In this document: positions 15,444 to 23,964 of the stretch, piece by piece
Layout: each line of letters opens with the position of its first letter
Position numbering within the stretch: the first letter of the stretch is position 1
Origin: Planctomycetota bacterium
Lineage (GTDB): Bacteria > Planctomycetota > Planctomycetia > Pirellulales > Pirellulaceae
Direction of reading: 5' to 3'
Length of the DNA: 28,213 nucleotides
NCBI GenBank assembly: GCA_029259935.1
Contig: JAJDEH010000229.1
Location: 1 to 28,213, forward strand
Notes under the pieces: generated by a model
Database searches by the model: none
Told to the model about the DNA's origin: nothing
What the model saw: the letters and a program-made list of their open reading frames with translations, nothing else
Translations under genes and position numbers: made by a program

Positions 15444-16415
15444 ATGATACTCACCGAATCCAAAGTGGCCGGCGCATTGCTCGGATGTGCCGTTGGCGAC
15501 GCGATGGGCGCGCCTTTCGAAGGATTGTGGGGCGAGTCAATTCCATCTCCGGAATCCCTGATCACGGACTTTCACGAGTACCATGGGTTCCCGCATGGCC
15601 AGTATACGGACGACACACAGCTCACTGTTGCGACAGTGGAATCCGTTGTGGAAATGGAATGTGTGGATCTACACGATATCGCCTCGCGAATCGCCGACTT
15701 GTGGAAACACCACTCTGTTATCGGGCCCGGCGGTGCCTGCACGCATGCGGCAGAGCGTTTCCTTGCGACAGGGGACTCGTCCTCGATGGGCGCACCATCC
15801 GGCCAAGCCGGCAACGGCACCGCGATGCGCACCGCGGCCCTCGGGCTGTTGTACTGTGGTGAACGATCAGCACAACTTCCAAACGACGTAGCTGCCATCT
15901 CCCGGCTAACACATACCGATTCACGAAGTGTTGCCGGTGGGGTGGCAATTGCGACTGCTTCTCGTTACCTCGCCGTGAATCCGCAGGCAGCCCCGAATGC
16001 TCTGTGCGAGGCAACCGCCAACGCTGCCGGATCGTTTAACAGTGAATTGGCGGACTACATTCGTGAATTGCCACAACGTTACCAGAAAGAGGCAGCACTT
16101 GAGTGGATCGCACGGTCAGGGCAAAAGTCGCCGGAGTTTACAAAACCAATCATCACGCCGTTCGTCATTCCCACGGTTCTAGCGGCGCTGTACTGTCTGA
16201 TGAAGCATCGCGATTCATGGTCGAATGCTGTCGTTTGCGCAATTCGCCTCGGTGGCGATGTCGACACATTGGGTGCCATTGTCGGCTCGTTGGCCGGCAT
16301 TCGTGACGGCCTCGGTTGCGTTCCTTCGCACTTGATGACGAGGGTTCAGGATTCAGAATATCTTCGGGCTTTGTCCGCACGCTATTTCTCCGTCATTTCT
16401 CAACGGTTTTCCTAG
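15444..16415 (+). CDS. ADP-ribosylglycohydrolase (DraG/ARH family)
   Basis: Predicted to remove ADP-ribose from proteins, nucleic acids or small molecules using a two-metal centre. The 323 residues from ATG 15444 show ALLGCAVGDAMGAPFEG (11-27), YTDDTQLT (54-61, metal-binding T55/D56/D57), the GNGTAMR motif (about 118-124) and LGGDVDTLGAIVG (269-281, D272, D274, T275). This is the complete metal-ligand set of the family. The frame is open upstream to 15198 but overlaps tgt there, so the first ATG after tgt is preferred. It ends 12 bases before the convergent three-gene operon. The target is unknown; regulation of nitrogenase is unlikely to be the role, as no nif genes are present. It could reverse an ADP-ribosyl mark made by a neighbour, but no transferase is proven here. 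Confidence 0.92.
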   Translation: MILTESKVAGALLGCAVGDAMGAPFEGLWGESIPSPESLITDFHEYHGFPHGQYTDDTQLTVATVESVVEMECVDLHDIASRIADLWKHHSVIGPGGACTHAAERFLATGDSSSMGAPSGQAGNGTAMRTAALGLLYCGERSAQLPNDVAAISRLTHTDSRSVAGGVAIATASRYLAVNPQAAPNALCEATANAAGSFNSELADYIRELPQRYQKEAALEWIARSGQKSPEFTKPIITPFVIPTVLAALYCLMKHRDSWSNAVVCAIRLGGDVDTLGAIVGSLAGIRDGLGCVPSHLMTRVQDSEYLRALSARYFSVISQRFS

Positions 16416-16427
16416 GATAGTGGCTAC

Positions 16428-17036
16428 TCATTCGCCCGAATCAACGTAAGCACCCAGAAATCGATCGTCCCAAATCTGAGCTTCGATAAAGACTTCGTAC
16501 TTGCGATTCGATTCCTCGTGCCAAGCTTCTTTCGGCAAGCCGACTTGGTCGACGAGTTCCGGCAACTGCTCGATCCGGTAAACCTGGCCATGGTGTGGCA
16601 AGCAGGGAATGGGCAGGCCACTCTGGAATTCTTCATGATAGCTGACCAAGCTGTCCGGATACGTGAAGCTGATGATTTCTGGGTCGAAAGATGACAGCGG
16701 CAGTGTGACCGCGCGATACCGGTCATCTTGTTCGCGCAGCGACCAAGTGCCCAACATCGCGTAGTAGGGTGAATGCCGCCGCGGGAGGCCGCCTTTCTGG
16801 AGAAACTGCTTGCGCATTTTCGCCTCGATGATTCTACGCTTCGTCACATACTCTTGCTTCGCCATGGACACGCATGTGGTTCCCAGTTGCACGACAATCG
16901 TCTCGCCCTCTTCCTGCTCAAGCTCATCGAGAGTACGAAATGGCCGTCGTTTCTCGCGGTAATAGTGGTAGAGCAATGCGGGGATCATAGTCCATGAATC
17001 GTGGGCAATGGTTCGGCGAATGATGAATGTCGTCAC
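16428..17036 (-). CDS. Unrecognised 202-aa protein, third gene of the kinase operon
   Basis: I do not recognise this family. It starts at GTG 17036, five bases after the kinase stop codon, which implies translational coupling; an in-frame ATG lies near 16986. Visible features: a basic N-terminal half (residues about 60-90 rich in K and R), a central SPYYAMLGTWSL stretch, and an acidic, aromatic C-terminal half with SFTYPDSLVSYHEEF, GQVYRIEQLPELV and KYEVFIEAQIWDD. There is no signal peptide or membrane segment. The last stretch, with a glutamate in a beta-like strand, could suggest a nucleotide-using enzyme, but no ADP-ribosyltransferase signature (R-S-E or H-Y-E) is complete. It is convergent with the DraG-like gene, 12 bases apart. 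Confidence 0.75.
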   Translation of the reverse strand: MTTFIIRRTIAHDSWTMIPALLYHYYREKRRPFRTLDELEQEEGETIVVQLGTTCVSMAKQEYVTKRRIIEAKMRKQFLQKGGLPRRHSPYYAMLGTWSLREQDDRYRAVTLPLSSFDPEIISFTYPDSLVSYHEEFQSGLPIPCLPHHGQVYRIEQLPELVDQVGLPKEAWHEESNRKYEVFIEAQIWDDRFLGAYVDSGE

Positions 17037-17041
17037 TCCGC

Positions 17042-17608
17042 CTATTGCTGAAAGATGGAAGGCCAGTTTTCCTTCAAGTGGCTCTTTATTGCGCCGGCGA
17101 CAAGATCCAAATCAAACATTCCATCCTCGTTCGGCTTAAACGTCAGCATCGGGACTTCGATCGTCGATGGCAATTGATGATAGGCCAGATTGTCACGGTC
17201 ACGAGTGTCAGGGTCCGTTAACCACGGTGCGTCCAGCTTGTACTTGTTGACTTTTTCGACCGTCGTTGCAACGCTGTTCAGGAGCAGTACCGTAACATCG
17301 GGAAACTTAGGGAATAACGCCCGTGCTGCTTGGCTGGCGGTGTTAATGAATGCAGTCGGCCAGCCGCGATCCCAGATGATCACGTCATGGTGGGGCGATT
17401 GCCTGCGGAAGTCATTCATGATGTCAACGATTGTTCTGGCCGCCAACACGGGCGAATCTTTCCACAAGGGATAGACCTCCGTTACGCGATACGGAGCGAA
17501 ATTCGCGGTTTGCAATCCCTTGTTTCTGAGCAGTTCCTGCAACTTCTGGACCAGGGGCGTTTTGCCGGCGCAGTCCGTTCCGTCAATCACAATCTCAATG
17601 GTAGTCAT
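17042..17608 (-). CDS. Thymidylate-kinase-like P-loop kinase
   Basis: 188-residue predicted cytosolic nucleoside or nucleotide kinase. The Walker A loop GTDCAGKT (10-17) is followed by a typical kinase helix. VIIWDRGW (about 76-83) contains the DR motif of the thymidylate/deoxynucleoside kinase fold, and RDRDNLAYH (about 136-144) may be the lid. It is shorter than ordinary dTMP kinase (about 205-215), and the segment between the P-loop and DR motif is atypical, so it is likely a divergent member acting on a special substrate rather than the housekeeping Tmk. It is the middle gene of the operon: 23 bases after the duplicated-domain gene and five before the 202-aa gene. Confidence 0.85.
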   Translation of the reverse strand: MTTIEIVIDGTDCAGKTPLVQKLQELLRNKGLQTANFAPYRVTEVYPLWKDSPVLAARTIVDIMNDFRRQSPHHDVIIWDRGWPTAFINTASQAARALFPKFPDVTVLLLNSVATTVEKVNKYKLDAPWLTDPDTRDRDNLAYHQLPSTIEVPMLTFKPNEDGMFDLDLVAGAIKSHLKENWPSIFQQ

Positions 17609-17631
17609 GCATGTTAGCCATGTAACTCAGA

Positions 17632-18750
17632 TCATGTGCTCGGAATCGCGATCTTTGAATAAGACAAGTGGGGTGGAACTTCAGCCAACGCGAACTCTCC
17701 ATTGATCATTTCTGGTTTTCGCCACATTCGAGTGCAAACTTCACGAGCGATGCCTGTTATGCCCCCGTAGGTTTTGGCGAACGCGTCGAGCTGTTGGAAT
17801 GCCGTTTTCGACTCGGCCATGTCGGCGAAATGCGCACTGTAAATGAAATTGGCACCCTCGGAGACAATTTCGTAGAAACCACATTGCTTCAATAGAAGTT
17901 TGAGTTGACGACTTGCGTTGGAGTCCAAGTCTTCGTGCTGATCGCAATTCAGATGGCTAGGAATCTTGACATGGAGATCGGCTGCTCGTTTCGAATCCAG
18001 TGGAACACCCAGCGCCTTCGCTTCTTTTTCCGTTGCAGGAACAGGTTGGGAAACGAACGTCGTCGCATCAAAGGGAAAGTGCGAGACGTTCTCGGCGGCC
18101 ATCGGTGAATACGCATACCGCTGGCAATAATCGTCGTCGTAGTGTTCGGTTTCCACGTAGCCAAAGGCAGAGGGGTGTTGATCAATCAAGGCAGACGCTC
18201 GTTTGCTCGCTTCGTGTACCTCGCGATAACGCTCGCCCCCGCCAGGACTTTCTCGCGCGCTGACGTATTGCAGAGTGAAGTGGTGTTTGTACTGAGGCGG
18301 CTCGATCTTGGCAAAGTTGTCAGGCTCAAAACCGATGCGTAGCAAGGCGTTCGTTAGTTGCGGGTCCGTGGCGGTGAGATCAATGTGAGCTTCGGCGACA
18401 GTGGAACGAACTGGCAAGACGCGACGAAAACCAAGGAATCGCCGCACGGCATCCGTCAGCCTTCCGCAGCGAGCCGGCTCGGAAAGCGCCGCGACCGCAA
18501 TATGCTGAATCATGTCTTCGGAATACTGCTCAAATGGCCGCCGCTGAAGACATAAGGGAACAACCTCCGGCGGCAGGATGAAAGTCTGCAATCCCTTAAG
18601 CAGGGCATTCCAAGAGTGATTCAATCGAAGTGGCGAGAGGGGCATCAGGTCTTCCCGCGCCCAGCGCTTCGACAAGTTTTCATGTTCTTGCGCGCCGGCC
18701 TCGCGAAGCAACCTCCCGATGGCGTTGCAAATCGTCTCTTGCTGAAACAA
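17632..18750 (-). CDS. Unrecognised 372-aa protein with two related halves, first gene of the kinase operon
   Basis: I do not recognise this family. The only suitable start is TTG 18750, with AAGGGA about eight bases upstream; the first ATG is 35 codons later. Residues 1-115 are helical. Two segments then share a layout. Segment A (about 119-205) has AEAHIDLT, then NALLRIGFE, then HHFTLQYVS and a helix. Segment B (about 256-346) has AADLHVKIP, then KLLLKQCGFYE, then NFIYSAHFAD, a helix and a YGGITGIAREVCTRMWRK ending. This suggests a tandem duplication of a roughly 90-residue alpha/beta unit. The paired His-x-hydrophobic strands recall 2H phosphoesterases only superficially. There is no signal peptide. 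The tight spacing with the kinase suggests a joint function. Confidence 0.78.
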   Translation of the reverse strand: MFQQETICNAIGRLLREAGAQEHENLSKRWAREDLMPLSPLRLNHSWNALLKGLQTFILPPEVVPLCLQRRPFEQYSEDMIQHIAVAALSEPARCGRLTDAVRRFLGFRRVLPVRSTVAEAHIDLTATDPQLTNALLRIGFEPDNFAKIEPPQYKHHFTLQYVSARESPGGGERYREVHEASKRASALIDQHPSAFGYVETEHYDDDYCQRYAYSPMAAENVSHFPFDATTFVSQPVPATEKEAKALGVPLDSKRAADLHVKIPSHLNCDQHEDLDSNASRQLKLLLKQCGFYEIVSEGANFIYSAHFADMAESKTAFQQLDAFAKTYGGITGIAREVCTRMWRKPEMINGEFALAEVPPHLSYSKIAIPST

Positions 18751-18911
18751 CGGAAATCCCTTTTCTTAAAAGATGATTTGTAGTCGGAGAGTCTGTTCAT
18801 CTGGTCAAATGCAATGAAGGGTCACCCCTATTCTAATCCCGCCGACGTGAACGCATAATGCGGCCATTCAGAAACACTACGGCATCGACTGGGCGGCACG
18901 AGGACTTGTAT

Positions 18912-19361
18912 ATGAAAATCTGGGTCGACGCCGACGCTTGCCCGGGCGAAATCAAGGAGTTGCTGTTTCGGGCCGCGAATCGAACCAAGACCATGGTAAC
19001 GTTGGTCGCCAATCAGCCGATGCGCACGCCCCGGTCCGAGTTCATCGACAGCGTACTCGTCCCTGCAGGCATGAACGTGGCCGATCGACGCATCGTGGAA
19101 CTGGTCGAGCCGGGCGATCTCGTAATCACGGCGGACATTCCATTGGCTGCCGACGTGGTCGCCCAAGGCGGGCAGGCCCTCGATCCTCGCGGCGAACTTT
19201 ACACCGATGCCAACGTCGGCGAGCGACTCGCCGTTCGGAATCTGCTTGATGAATTGCGTGGAGGAGGTCAGATCACCGGCGGACCAGCGAACTTCAACGC
19301 CAAGGATCGACAAGCGTTCGCGAATCAACTCGACCGCTGGCTGACATCGGCGAAGGATTGA
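18912..19361 (+). CDS. YaiI/YqxD family protein (UPF0178, DUF188)
   Basis: 149 residues, starting [21 protein letters not shown], the family's signature, followed by VTLVANQPM, a [30 protein letters not shown] block and a [14 protein letters not shown] stretch. The fold is thought to be PIN-nuclease-like with conserved aspartates (in VDADACP and TADIPLA), but the biological role of the family is not established. ATG 18912 is preferred over the longer frame from 18858 because GAGGA lies about eight bases upstream and the conserved sequence begins at once. It stands alone, divergent from the three-gene operon. Confidence 0.93.
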   Translation: MKIWVDADACPGEIKELLFRAANRTKTMVTLVANQPMRTPRSEFIDSVLVPAGMNVADRRIVELVEPGDLVITADIPLAADVVAQGGQALDPRGELYTDANVGERLAVRNLLDELRGGGQITGGPANFNAKDRQAFANQLDRWLTSAKD

Positions 19362-19875
19362 CTGACTGCTGATTGAATGAAAGCCGCCCACCCGAGAGTG
19401 TTGTGAAATGCCAGAATGACTGCTGCGGAAATCCAAAGACACTGCCGCTTTGTCCAGATTCAATGGCGAGAGTAACTATTGCCATCACACGGGCTTGTAT
19501 CGTAGTTGACGGCAACCAATTGTCCGCCGTTCGGAAAGCCGTGAAAACGGCGACAGCATGTAGCTGCGGGTGCCAGCCCGCAGGTCGAAGAAAGATCTTT
19601 CGTCAAGCCGCGAATGCGGCGAAAGCAGTTCAGAAGTTGCAGCACAACTCCTTGCACTGTCGCCGCTATCGCGGCTCTTTGCTTCACGACCAGTTCTCCG
19701 CCGACCATATGCCTTCGACGTTTAACGGATTTTTCGTACCATTGCAAATGTCAATGGTTCGCCCACCAGAAAGGTTGCGACACAGTCGCGGACTTGCCAA
19801 TGGGTTCATTCAACGACCAAACTGGGGCCATGCGTCACCAGTTCTCATGAAGAATAAACCGTCATAGGCTCATTC
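19362..19875. repeat. Repeat-rich intergenic region with several hairpins
   Basis: About 510 bases with no gene but several GC-rich hairpins in a row: GCCGT-gaaa-ACGGC (19538-19551), CTGCGGG-tgccag-CCCGCAG (19564-19583), the palindrome AAAGATCTTT (19591-19600) and GCCGC-gaat-GCGGC (19607-19620). A fourth GC-rich stem, GCCGCtatcGCGGC, follows at about 19662-19675. The 'CTGCGGGTGCCAGCCCGCAG' type recurs in planctomycete genomes as far as I remember. None is followed by a T tract. A longer plus-strand frame here (19373-19867) has no family-like sequence. Confidence 0.55.
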
Positions 19876-20553
19876 ATGAATGTTTCTCCTATAAGAACGC
19901 GTTTCTTCCGCCGCTGGTTCCAGGTGCGCATCGTTACTTTGTTGCTGGTGACAGCGACAGTTGCCGTAGGCTTCGGCTGGCGGAAGGATCGGCAGCGCCT
20001 TTACCAAGAACTTCGCGATCAGATCCATCGAACGACTCAACTTGAATTGCAGGTGGAGCAACTGACTGAAGATGCCGCGACGCTCAAGCGGCAACTCGAT
20101 CACGAGATGGACGTGCGCAGGACCATCGCCATGCTGGACCCCAAAAATCAGCGGCACCAAGACGTGATTCAGGTGCTTGCTTCACTTGGCTCGTCACTCC
20201 GGCGAGTTTCTCTTCACGAAACTCCGGAGGGTCGGCTGGAAATGCTGGTAGGACATCGGTCGATTCCGACCGTGCCCGGCAGCGAAAGTTCCGTGGTCGT
20301 GTTACGACAATACGTGATGGTACCATTTGCCGGCAGTTTCGCAGAGGACGTAAAAGTGGTTGATTGTCTTGCCAAACATAGCCGTTACCGTTTGTTTGGG
20401 GGAGAGCACCATCACGTAGCCGTCGCTGACATCGACTCCGACGGACGGCAAGAACTTATCTTTGAATGTAGAAATAACGACAAGTCTTGGAAAGAAGTCT
20501 ATCGAGCAGGCTCGGATGGCTTTGCACCAATCGACGCCGGCGTTCTCGATTAG
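19876..20553 (+). CDS. Membrane-anchored coiled-coil protein, planctomycete type, unknown function
   Basis: 225 residues. A basic start (RRWFQVR) leads into one transmembrane helix (about 18-34, IVTLLLVTATVAVGFGW), a pattern very common in planctomycete proteins. A coiled coil follows (about 38-80, LRDQIHRTTQLELQVEQLTEDAATLKRQL, heptads). The C-terminal half contains VAVADIDSDGRQELIFEC (about 184-201), which looks like an FG-GAP/VCBS calcium-binding loop (DIDSDG). It is probably anchored in the cytoplasmic membrane with the rest outside. ATG 19876 lacks a clear ribosome binding site. It is convergent with the PP2C gene. No enzymatic motif is seen. Confidence 0.75.
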   Translation: MNVSPIRTRFFRRWFQVRIVTLLLVTATVAVGFGWRKDRQRLYQELRDQIHRTTQLELQVEQLTEDAATLKRQLDHEMDVRRTIAMLDPKNQRHQDVIQVLASLGSSLRRVSLHETPEGRLEMLVGHRSIPTVPGSESSVVVLRQYVMVPFAGSFAEDVKVVDCLAKHSRYRLFGGEHHHVAVADIDSDGRQELIFECRNNDKSWKEVYRAGSDGFAPIDAGVLD

Positions 20554-20658
20554 CGATCCTCAGAACCTACGCTGCCACCGTTACGTCCTTTAGCTCTTAC
20601 ATGAATTGCTCGTTGCTATACCGTCCGTCTCGCCGCGCAAATCTGAGTTTGCTTTCAA

Positions 20659-21429
20659 CTACCGGGCGTTTTCCGCTTCAACGCAAACGGCGACCACCGT
20701 GATATTGTCTTTCCCTCCCGCCTCTTCGGCGGCGCGAACCAAACTGTTGCAGGCACGCTGTGGATCGGATATTTCTTCGTTGATGATGGAGTGCATTTGG
20801 GCATCTTCAACCTTGCGGAGCCCATCGCTGCACAGCAGCACCACGTCACCCGTCAGCAAGTCGAAGGCGTGGCTCTCGGGCAGCGACGACTCCGGCATTC
20901 CCACAAAACGAGTCAACTGGCCGCGGAAAGGATGGGTGGCGGCTTCCGCAAGCGAAATGTCGCCCGAATCGACGAGCAACTGCGCGATCGTGTGGTCATT
21001 TGTCAGTTGACGCAGATTCGCGTCGCGCCACAAATAAGCACGGCTATCTCCCAGGTGGCAGACACTCGCGCGGCGATCCTGAACCAGCAACGCGGTAACC
21101 GTAGAACCCATGCCCTGGGGTCCATGATTCCCACCATTTTCGTTTCGTAGCTTTTCGCTCAATTCGAAAACTGAACGAGCTAGAATCGAATCCGGGTTAT
21201 CCCCGCGTTGACCTGCAACAGAATTCCGCCGCTTCGCCAAGAGTTCGGGCAAGTTTTCCACGACGAATTGGGCCGCGAGCCCGCCGCCAGAGTGCCCGCC
21301 CATCCCATCGGCCACGATAAACAATTCGAGTTCGGGATCAGCAAAGAATCGATCCTCGTTCTCTTCGCGATAGTTACCGATAACAGAAATCGCGCCGAAT
21401 GACAATTTCAACGTTTCGTTGCATCCCAA
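20659..21429 (-). CDS. PP2C-family serine/threonine protein phosphatase
   Basis: 256-residue metal-dependent phosphatase of the PPM/Stp type, which removes phosphates placed by Hanks-type kinases. Motifs in order: REENEDRFF (about 21-29), VADGMGGHSGGGLAA (about 39-53), GMGSTVTALL (about 105-114), HLGDSRAYLWR (about 124-134), LTNDHTIAQ, LLCSDGL (about 197-203) and GGKDNITVV (about 238-246). These give the full set of metal-binding aspartates. The start is uncertain: the frame opens with TTG 21429 and no strong ribosome binding site. It follows the 700-aa exported protein by 68 bases on the same strand, possibly one transcript. It is separate from the SpoIIE-type phosphatase at 9105-10838. Confidence 0.95.
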   Translation of the reverse strand: MGCNETLKLSFGAISVIGNYREENEDRFFADPELELFIVADGMGGHSGGGLAAQFVVENLPELLAKRRNSVAGQRGDNPDSILARSVFELSEKLRNENGGNHGPQGMGSTVTALLVQDRRASVCHLGDSRAYLWRDANLRQLTNDHTIAQLLVDSGDISLAEAATHPFRGQLTRFVGMPESSLPESHAFDLLTGDVVLLCSDGLRKVEDAQMHSIINEEISDPQRACNSLVRAAEEAGGKDNITVVAVCVEAENAR

Positions 21430-21497
21430 AATATTGGTTTCTGAAGAGTTGGCCGAGATTTCAAGCGCCTCTTGTGCCGATACCGATAGATCCGCCG

Positions 21498-23600
21498 TCA
21501 GTCTTCCTGGAAGCTAATCGTCATGCGGGTCTGTCGAATGTCTCCCTGGTCCGAGGTCCGCCATTGCATTTTGTCGACCAAGCGGATCACATCCGCGATT
21601 CCGCTCATTTCTTTTTTTAGATCTGGCGAGCCGGAGGACGGTAGCTCGAAGATCGGGCCTTCCAGCGTGAACTTGCCGTTCCTGTTCAAAAAACCGTCTA
21701 ACAGTTCACCAAAATCTTCCACGTAGTTGGCCATCGTCGACGACGGGAATTGGCCATAGCCGACCAATTTTTCGCCACTGTCTTGGGGCAATTGAAAACG
21801 CTCGGCGGCATCGCCCTGATAGGCCGCGACAATCTGCTTGCTCAACCGCTGCGAGGTGGACAGAACGATCCACGAATCGACAATGAACAGGTGCGGCAAC
21901 AAATCACCCTCCACCGAGACTTGCACCTTGCCGGGCATTTTTTGCCAAAAGTCGCCGCTGAATACGACCGTCGGCACGCCCAGCCCCAGATCGTGCCGGC
22001 GGATGAGCGGTTCGGGCAGGTCATCGATAAACTCACCCAAAAACGCTTGCCATACTTCAGCAAAGTAGCGGCGGGCCTTGGCGACATCGCGCATCTTGCC
22101 CACCATCGCGAATTCCACCATCGGGGCATCACTCAGCACAAGCCGATTCCGCTCGCCGGCCGGAAATTCAAACTGCACATCCAGTTTCTTGATTTTGCCC
22201 TGCGAGCCAACGAGAGTTGCCATGGGGGGATCGAACGCTTTGTAAGACTCTTCATGGACCAACTTGCGGAACTCGCCAAGTTTTCCATAGTAAAACTCGA
22301 TCACCTGGTCCGCCAGCGCGGCCTGCTGTTCCTTGCCGGTTATCTCGTATTGCAGCGCCCTAGTCGACAGCCGGTCTTCGAAGGACGACAAGTTGCCGGA
22401 AAACTGGTCGGCCATCGACGAACTCGTGTCGAGCACAGCGACTTCGACATCCTTGGGAATCAGCTTCATTAAGGGCGACTGGCGCAAGGGCGGCGCGGGC
22501 GGTAGTCCGTGTGTATGGACGACCGCTTCGATTTCATCGCCCACCGTCATCTTCAGCGAGCCTTTGCGGCCGCCTTGCTCGAGTTGCCGAACGATCAGGT
22601 CCAGATCGCCGATCATATCCTCTTCATCGAGCCGGCTCAGCGCGCGGCCCGTTTCCGTTTCCCGCCACTGGTCCCACAGCTTGCGTACGTCCTCCAACTT
22701 TGCCAGAAAGGACTCGGTGTCCCAGCGCGTATAAAACAAGGGCGTCTTCGGTTGCCAAAGTTCGCCCAGATGTTCTTTCGTGTACGGCTCGGAGGCGGCC
22801 AGCGGCCGTTGCCCCACGCTCAGCCGCAGCCCTTCGTCGAATTGCTCCAGCCAGAGTTCCATTTCGATTTCGCCCAGCGCGGCCGCAATCTCTGCTCCGA
22901 TCGGATCGTTCGCCCGTTGCGTGATCCCCAGGATTGTCAGCACGAGCTGGATTTGCTCGGTCGAAACAAGTTGCCCTACTTTGGTGGCCAGCCCGAAGGC
23001 CGTCGGTTCGTCCATCGTTCGGACGCCTTCGGGAATCGTGGTGGGGGCCAAAGCTCGCACCACCGCCATCGCTTGCGCGGGCAATAATTTGCTTCGAAAC
23101 TGAGCCCACACCGTCATTTCTGGCAGCCGTTGCGTCTTGGCCAGCGCCAGCAGTTGTTTTTGCAACTTGGGCAAATCGGACTCAATCGCTTCCCCTCCCG
23201 CTTCGCCCGCTCCGCTGCAGAGTCCGGCCAGCATGCCGAGGTGCGCCAAATGGGCAATGTCGTCCAGCGACGACGCGGGCAACGCCACCACGACTTCCGT
23301 GGGAAACTTGTCCGCATGCTCCTTCAGCAGCGGCAGCGCGGCTTGCGGGTCCAGCGCGCCACCGGCCAGCTTGCCATTCACCAACACATCGCGCAGGTCT
23401 TCCGACGACAAGAGCTTTTCCAATTGCGGCAAGACATCTCCCACGAACAACAAGTTGTCGCGATCCGCCGGCACGCGCTGGAAAAATTGTGGCTCATCAT
23501 CGGCCCGCACATTTGTTTGCGGAACCGCGAACGGTGGAGCCACGAAGAGGAGAAGGAACAGAGAAAGCGAAACATAAGTATTCCGTGAGAAGATCGTCAT
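21498..23600 (-). CDS. Large exported protein of unknown function
   Basis: 700 residues. A clear signal peptide (about 1-33: SLSLFLLLFVAPPFAVPQT, then VRA before DDE) implies export. The mature protein is mostly alternating helices and strands without cysteine-rich or enzymatic motifs. Repeated phrases such as FFQRVPADRDNLLFVGDVLPQLEKLL and LFYTRWDTESFLAKLEDVRKLWDQW resemble secreted planctomycete proteins with DUF3352-like folds, but I cannot make the assignment firm. ATG 23600 is used; AAAGG lies upstream but rather far (about 14 bases). It may be co-transcribed with the PP2C gene downstream. Confidence 0.8.
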   Translation of the reverse strand: MTIFSRNTYVSLSLFLLLFVAPPFAVPQTNVRADDEPQFFQRVPADRDNLLFVGDVLPQLEKLLSSEDLRDVLVNGKLAGGALDPQAALPLLKEHADKFPTEVVVALPASSLDDIAHLAHLGMLAGLCSGAGEAGGEAIESDLPKLQKQLLALAKTQRLPEMTVWAQFRSKLLPAQAMAVVRALAPTTIPEGVRTMDEPTAFGLATKVGQLVSTEQIQLVLTILGITQRANDPIGAEIAAALGEIEMELWLEQFDEGLRLSVGQRPLAASEPYTKEHLGELWQPKTPLFYTRWDTESFLAKLEDVRKLWDQWRETETGRALSRLDEEDMIGDLDLIVRQLEQGGRKGSLKMTVGDEIEAVVHTHGLPPAPPLRQSPLMKLIPKDVEVAVLDTSSSMADQFSGNLSSFEDRLSTRALQYEITGKEQQAALADQVIEFYYGKLGEFRKLVHEESYKAFDPPMATLVGSQGKIKKLDVQFEFPAGERNRLVLSDAPMVEFAMVGKMRDVAKARRYFAEVWQAFLGEFIDDLPEPLIRRHDLGLGVPTVVFSGDFWQKMPGKVQVSVEGDLLPHLFIVDSWIVLSTSQRLSKQIVAAYQGDAAERFQLPQDSGEKLVGYGQFPSSTMANYVEDFGELLDGFLNRNGKFTLEGPIFELPSSGSPDLKKEMSGIADVIRLVDKMQWRTSDQGDIRQTRMTISFQED

Positions 23601-23964
23601 ACTGGTTCTTGCCCTTTCAGAATTGAGAACCCACGCGAGAACAGCCGGCCCAATGGGGCTGTGGCAGAAATCACAATCGTGCCAATTGTATCACGGAAAA
23701 CGCCGACTGGTACCTATCCGTCGTGAAGTCGACCCGGATAACGGAAAACCGCACGCCAACCGACATCTCGTCCCAAGTCACATAAGCCACCTCAACAAAT
23801 CGGCGATTGTGCATCGGTGCGTCGAACGTATGTCAGACCGACGCAGATTGCGGTGGAGTTACGGTGCGGAAGTTTGTCTAACCGATCGCAATTCGACTCT
23901 CAGGGAAATGTTGGCGGTCGATGTGACATTTGAATTTCTTCGTGCGCTTAAAACTCACACGTCG
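23601..23964. other. Intergenic region upstream of the 700-aa exported protein
   Basis: 364 bases without a convincing gene; a plus-strand frame (23623-23982) exists but has neither ribosome binding site nor family-like sequence. It must hold the promoter of the 700-aa gene and the 3' end of the TIR-Sel1 transcript. I see no strong terminator or consensus promoter. Confidence 0.4.

Noticed and set aside
22509..23626. Several plus-strand frames opposite the 700-aa exported protein.
   Set aside because: They are arginine/proline-rich antisense shadows of a GC-rich gene with a clear signal peptide on the other strand.
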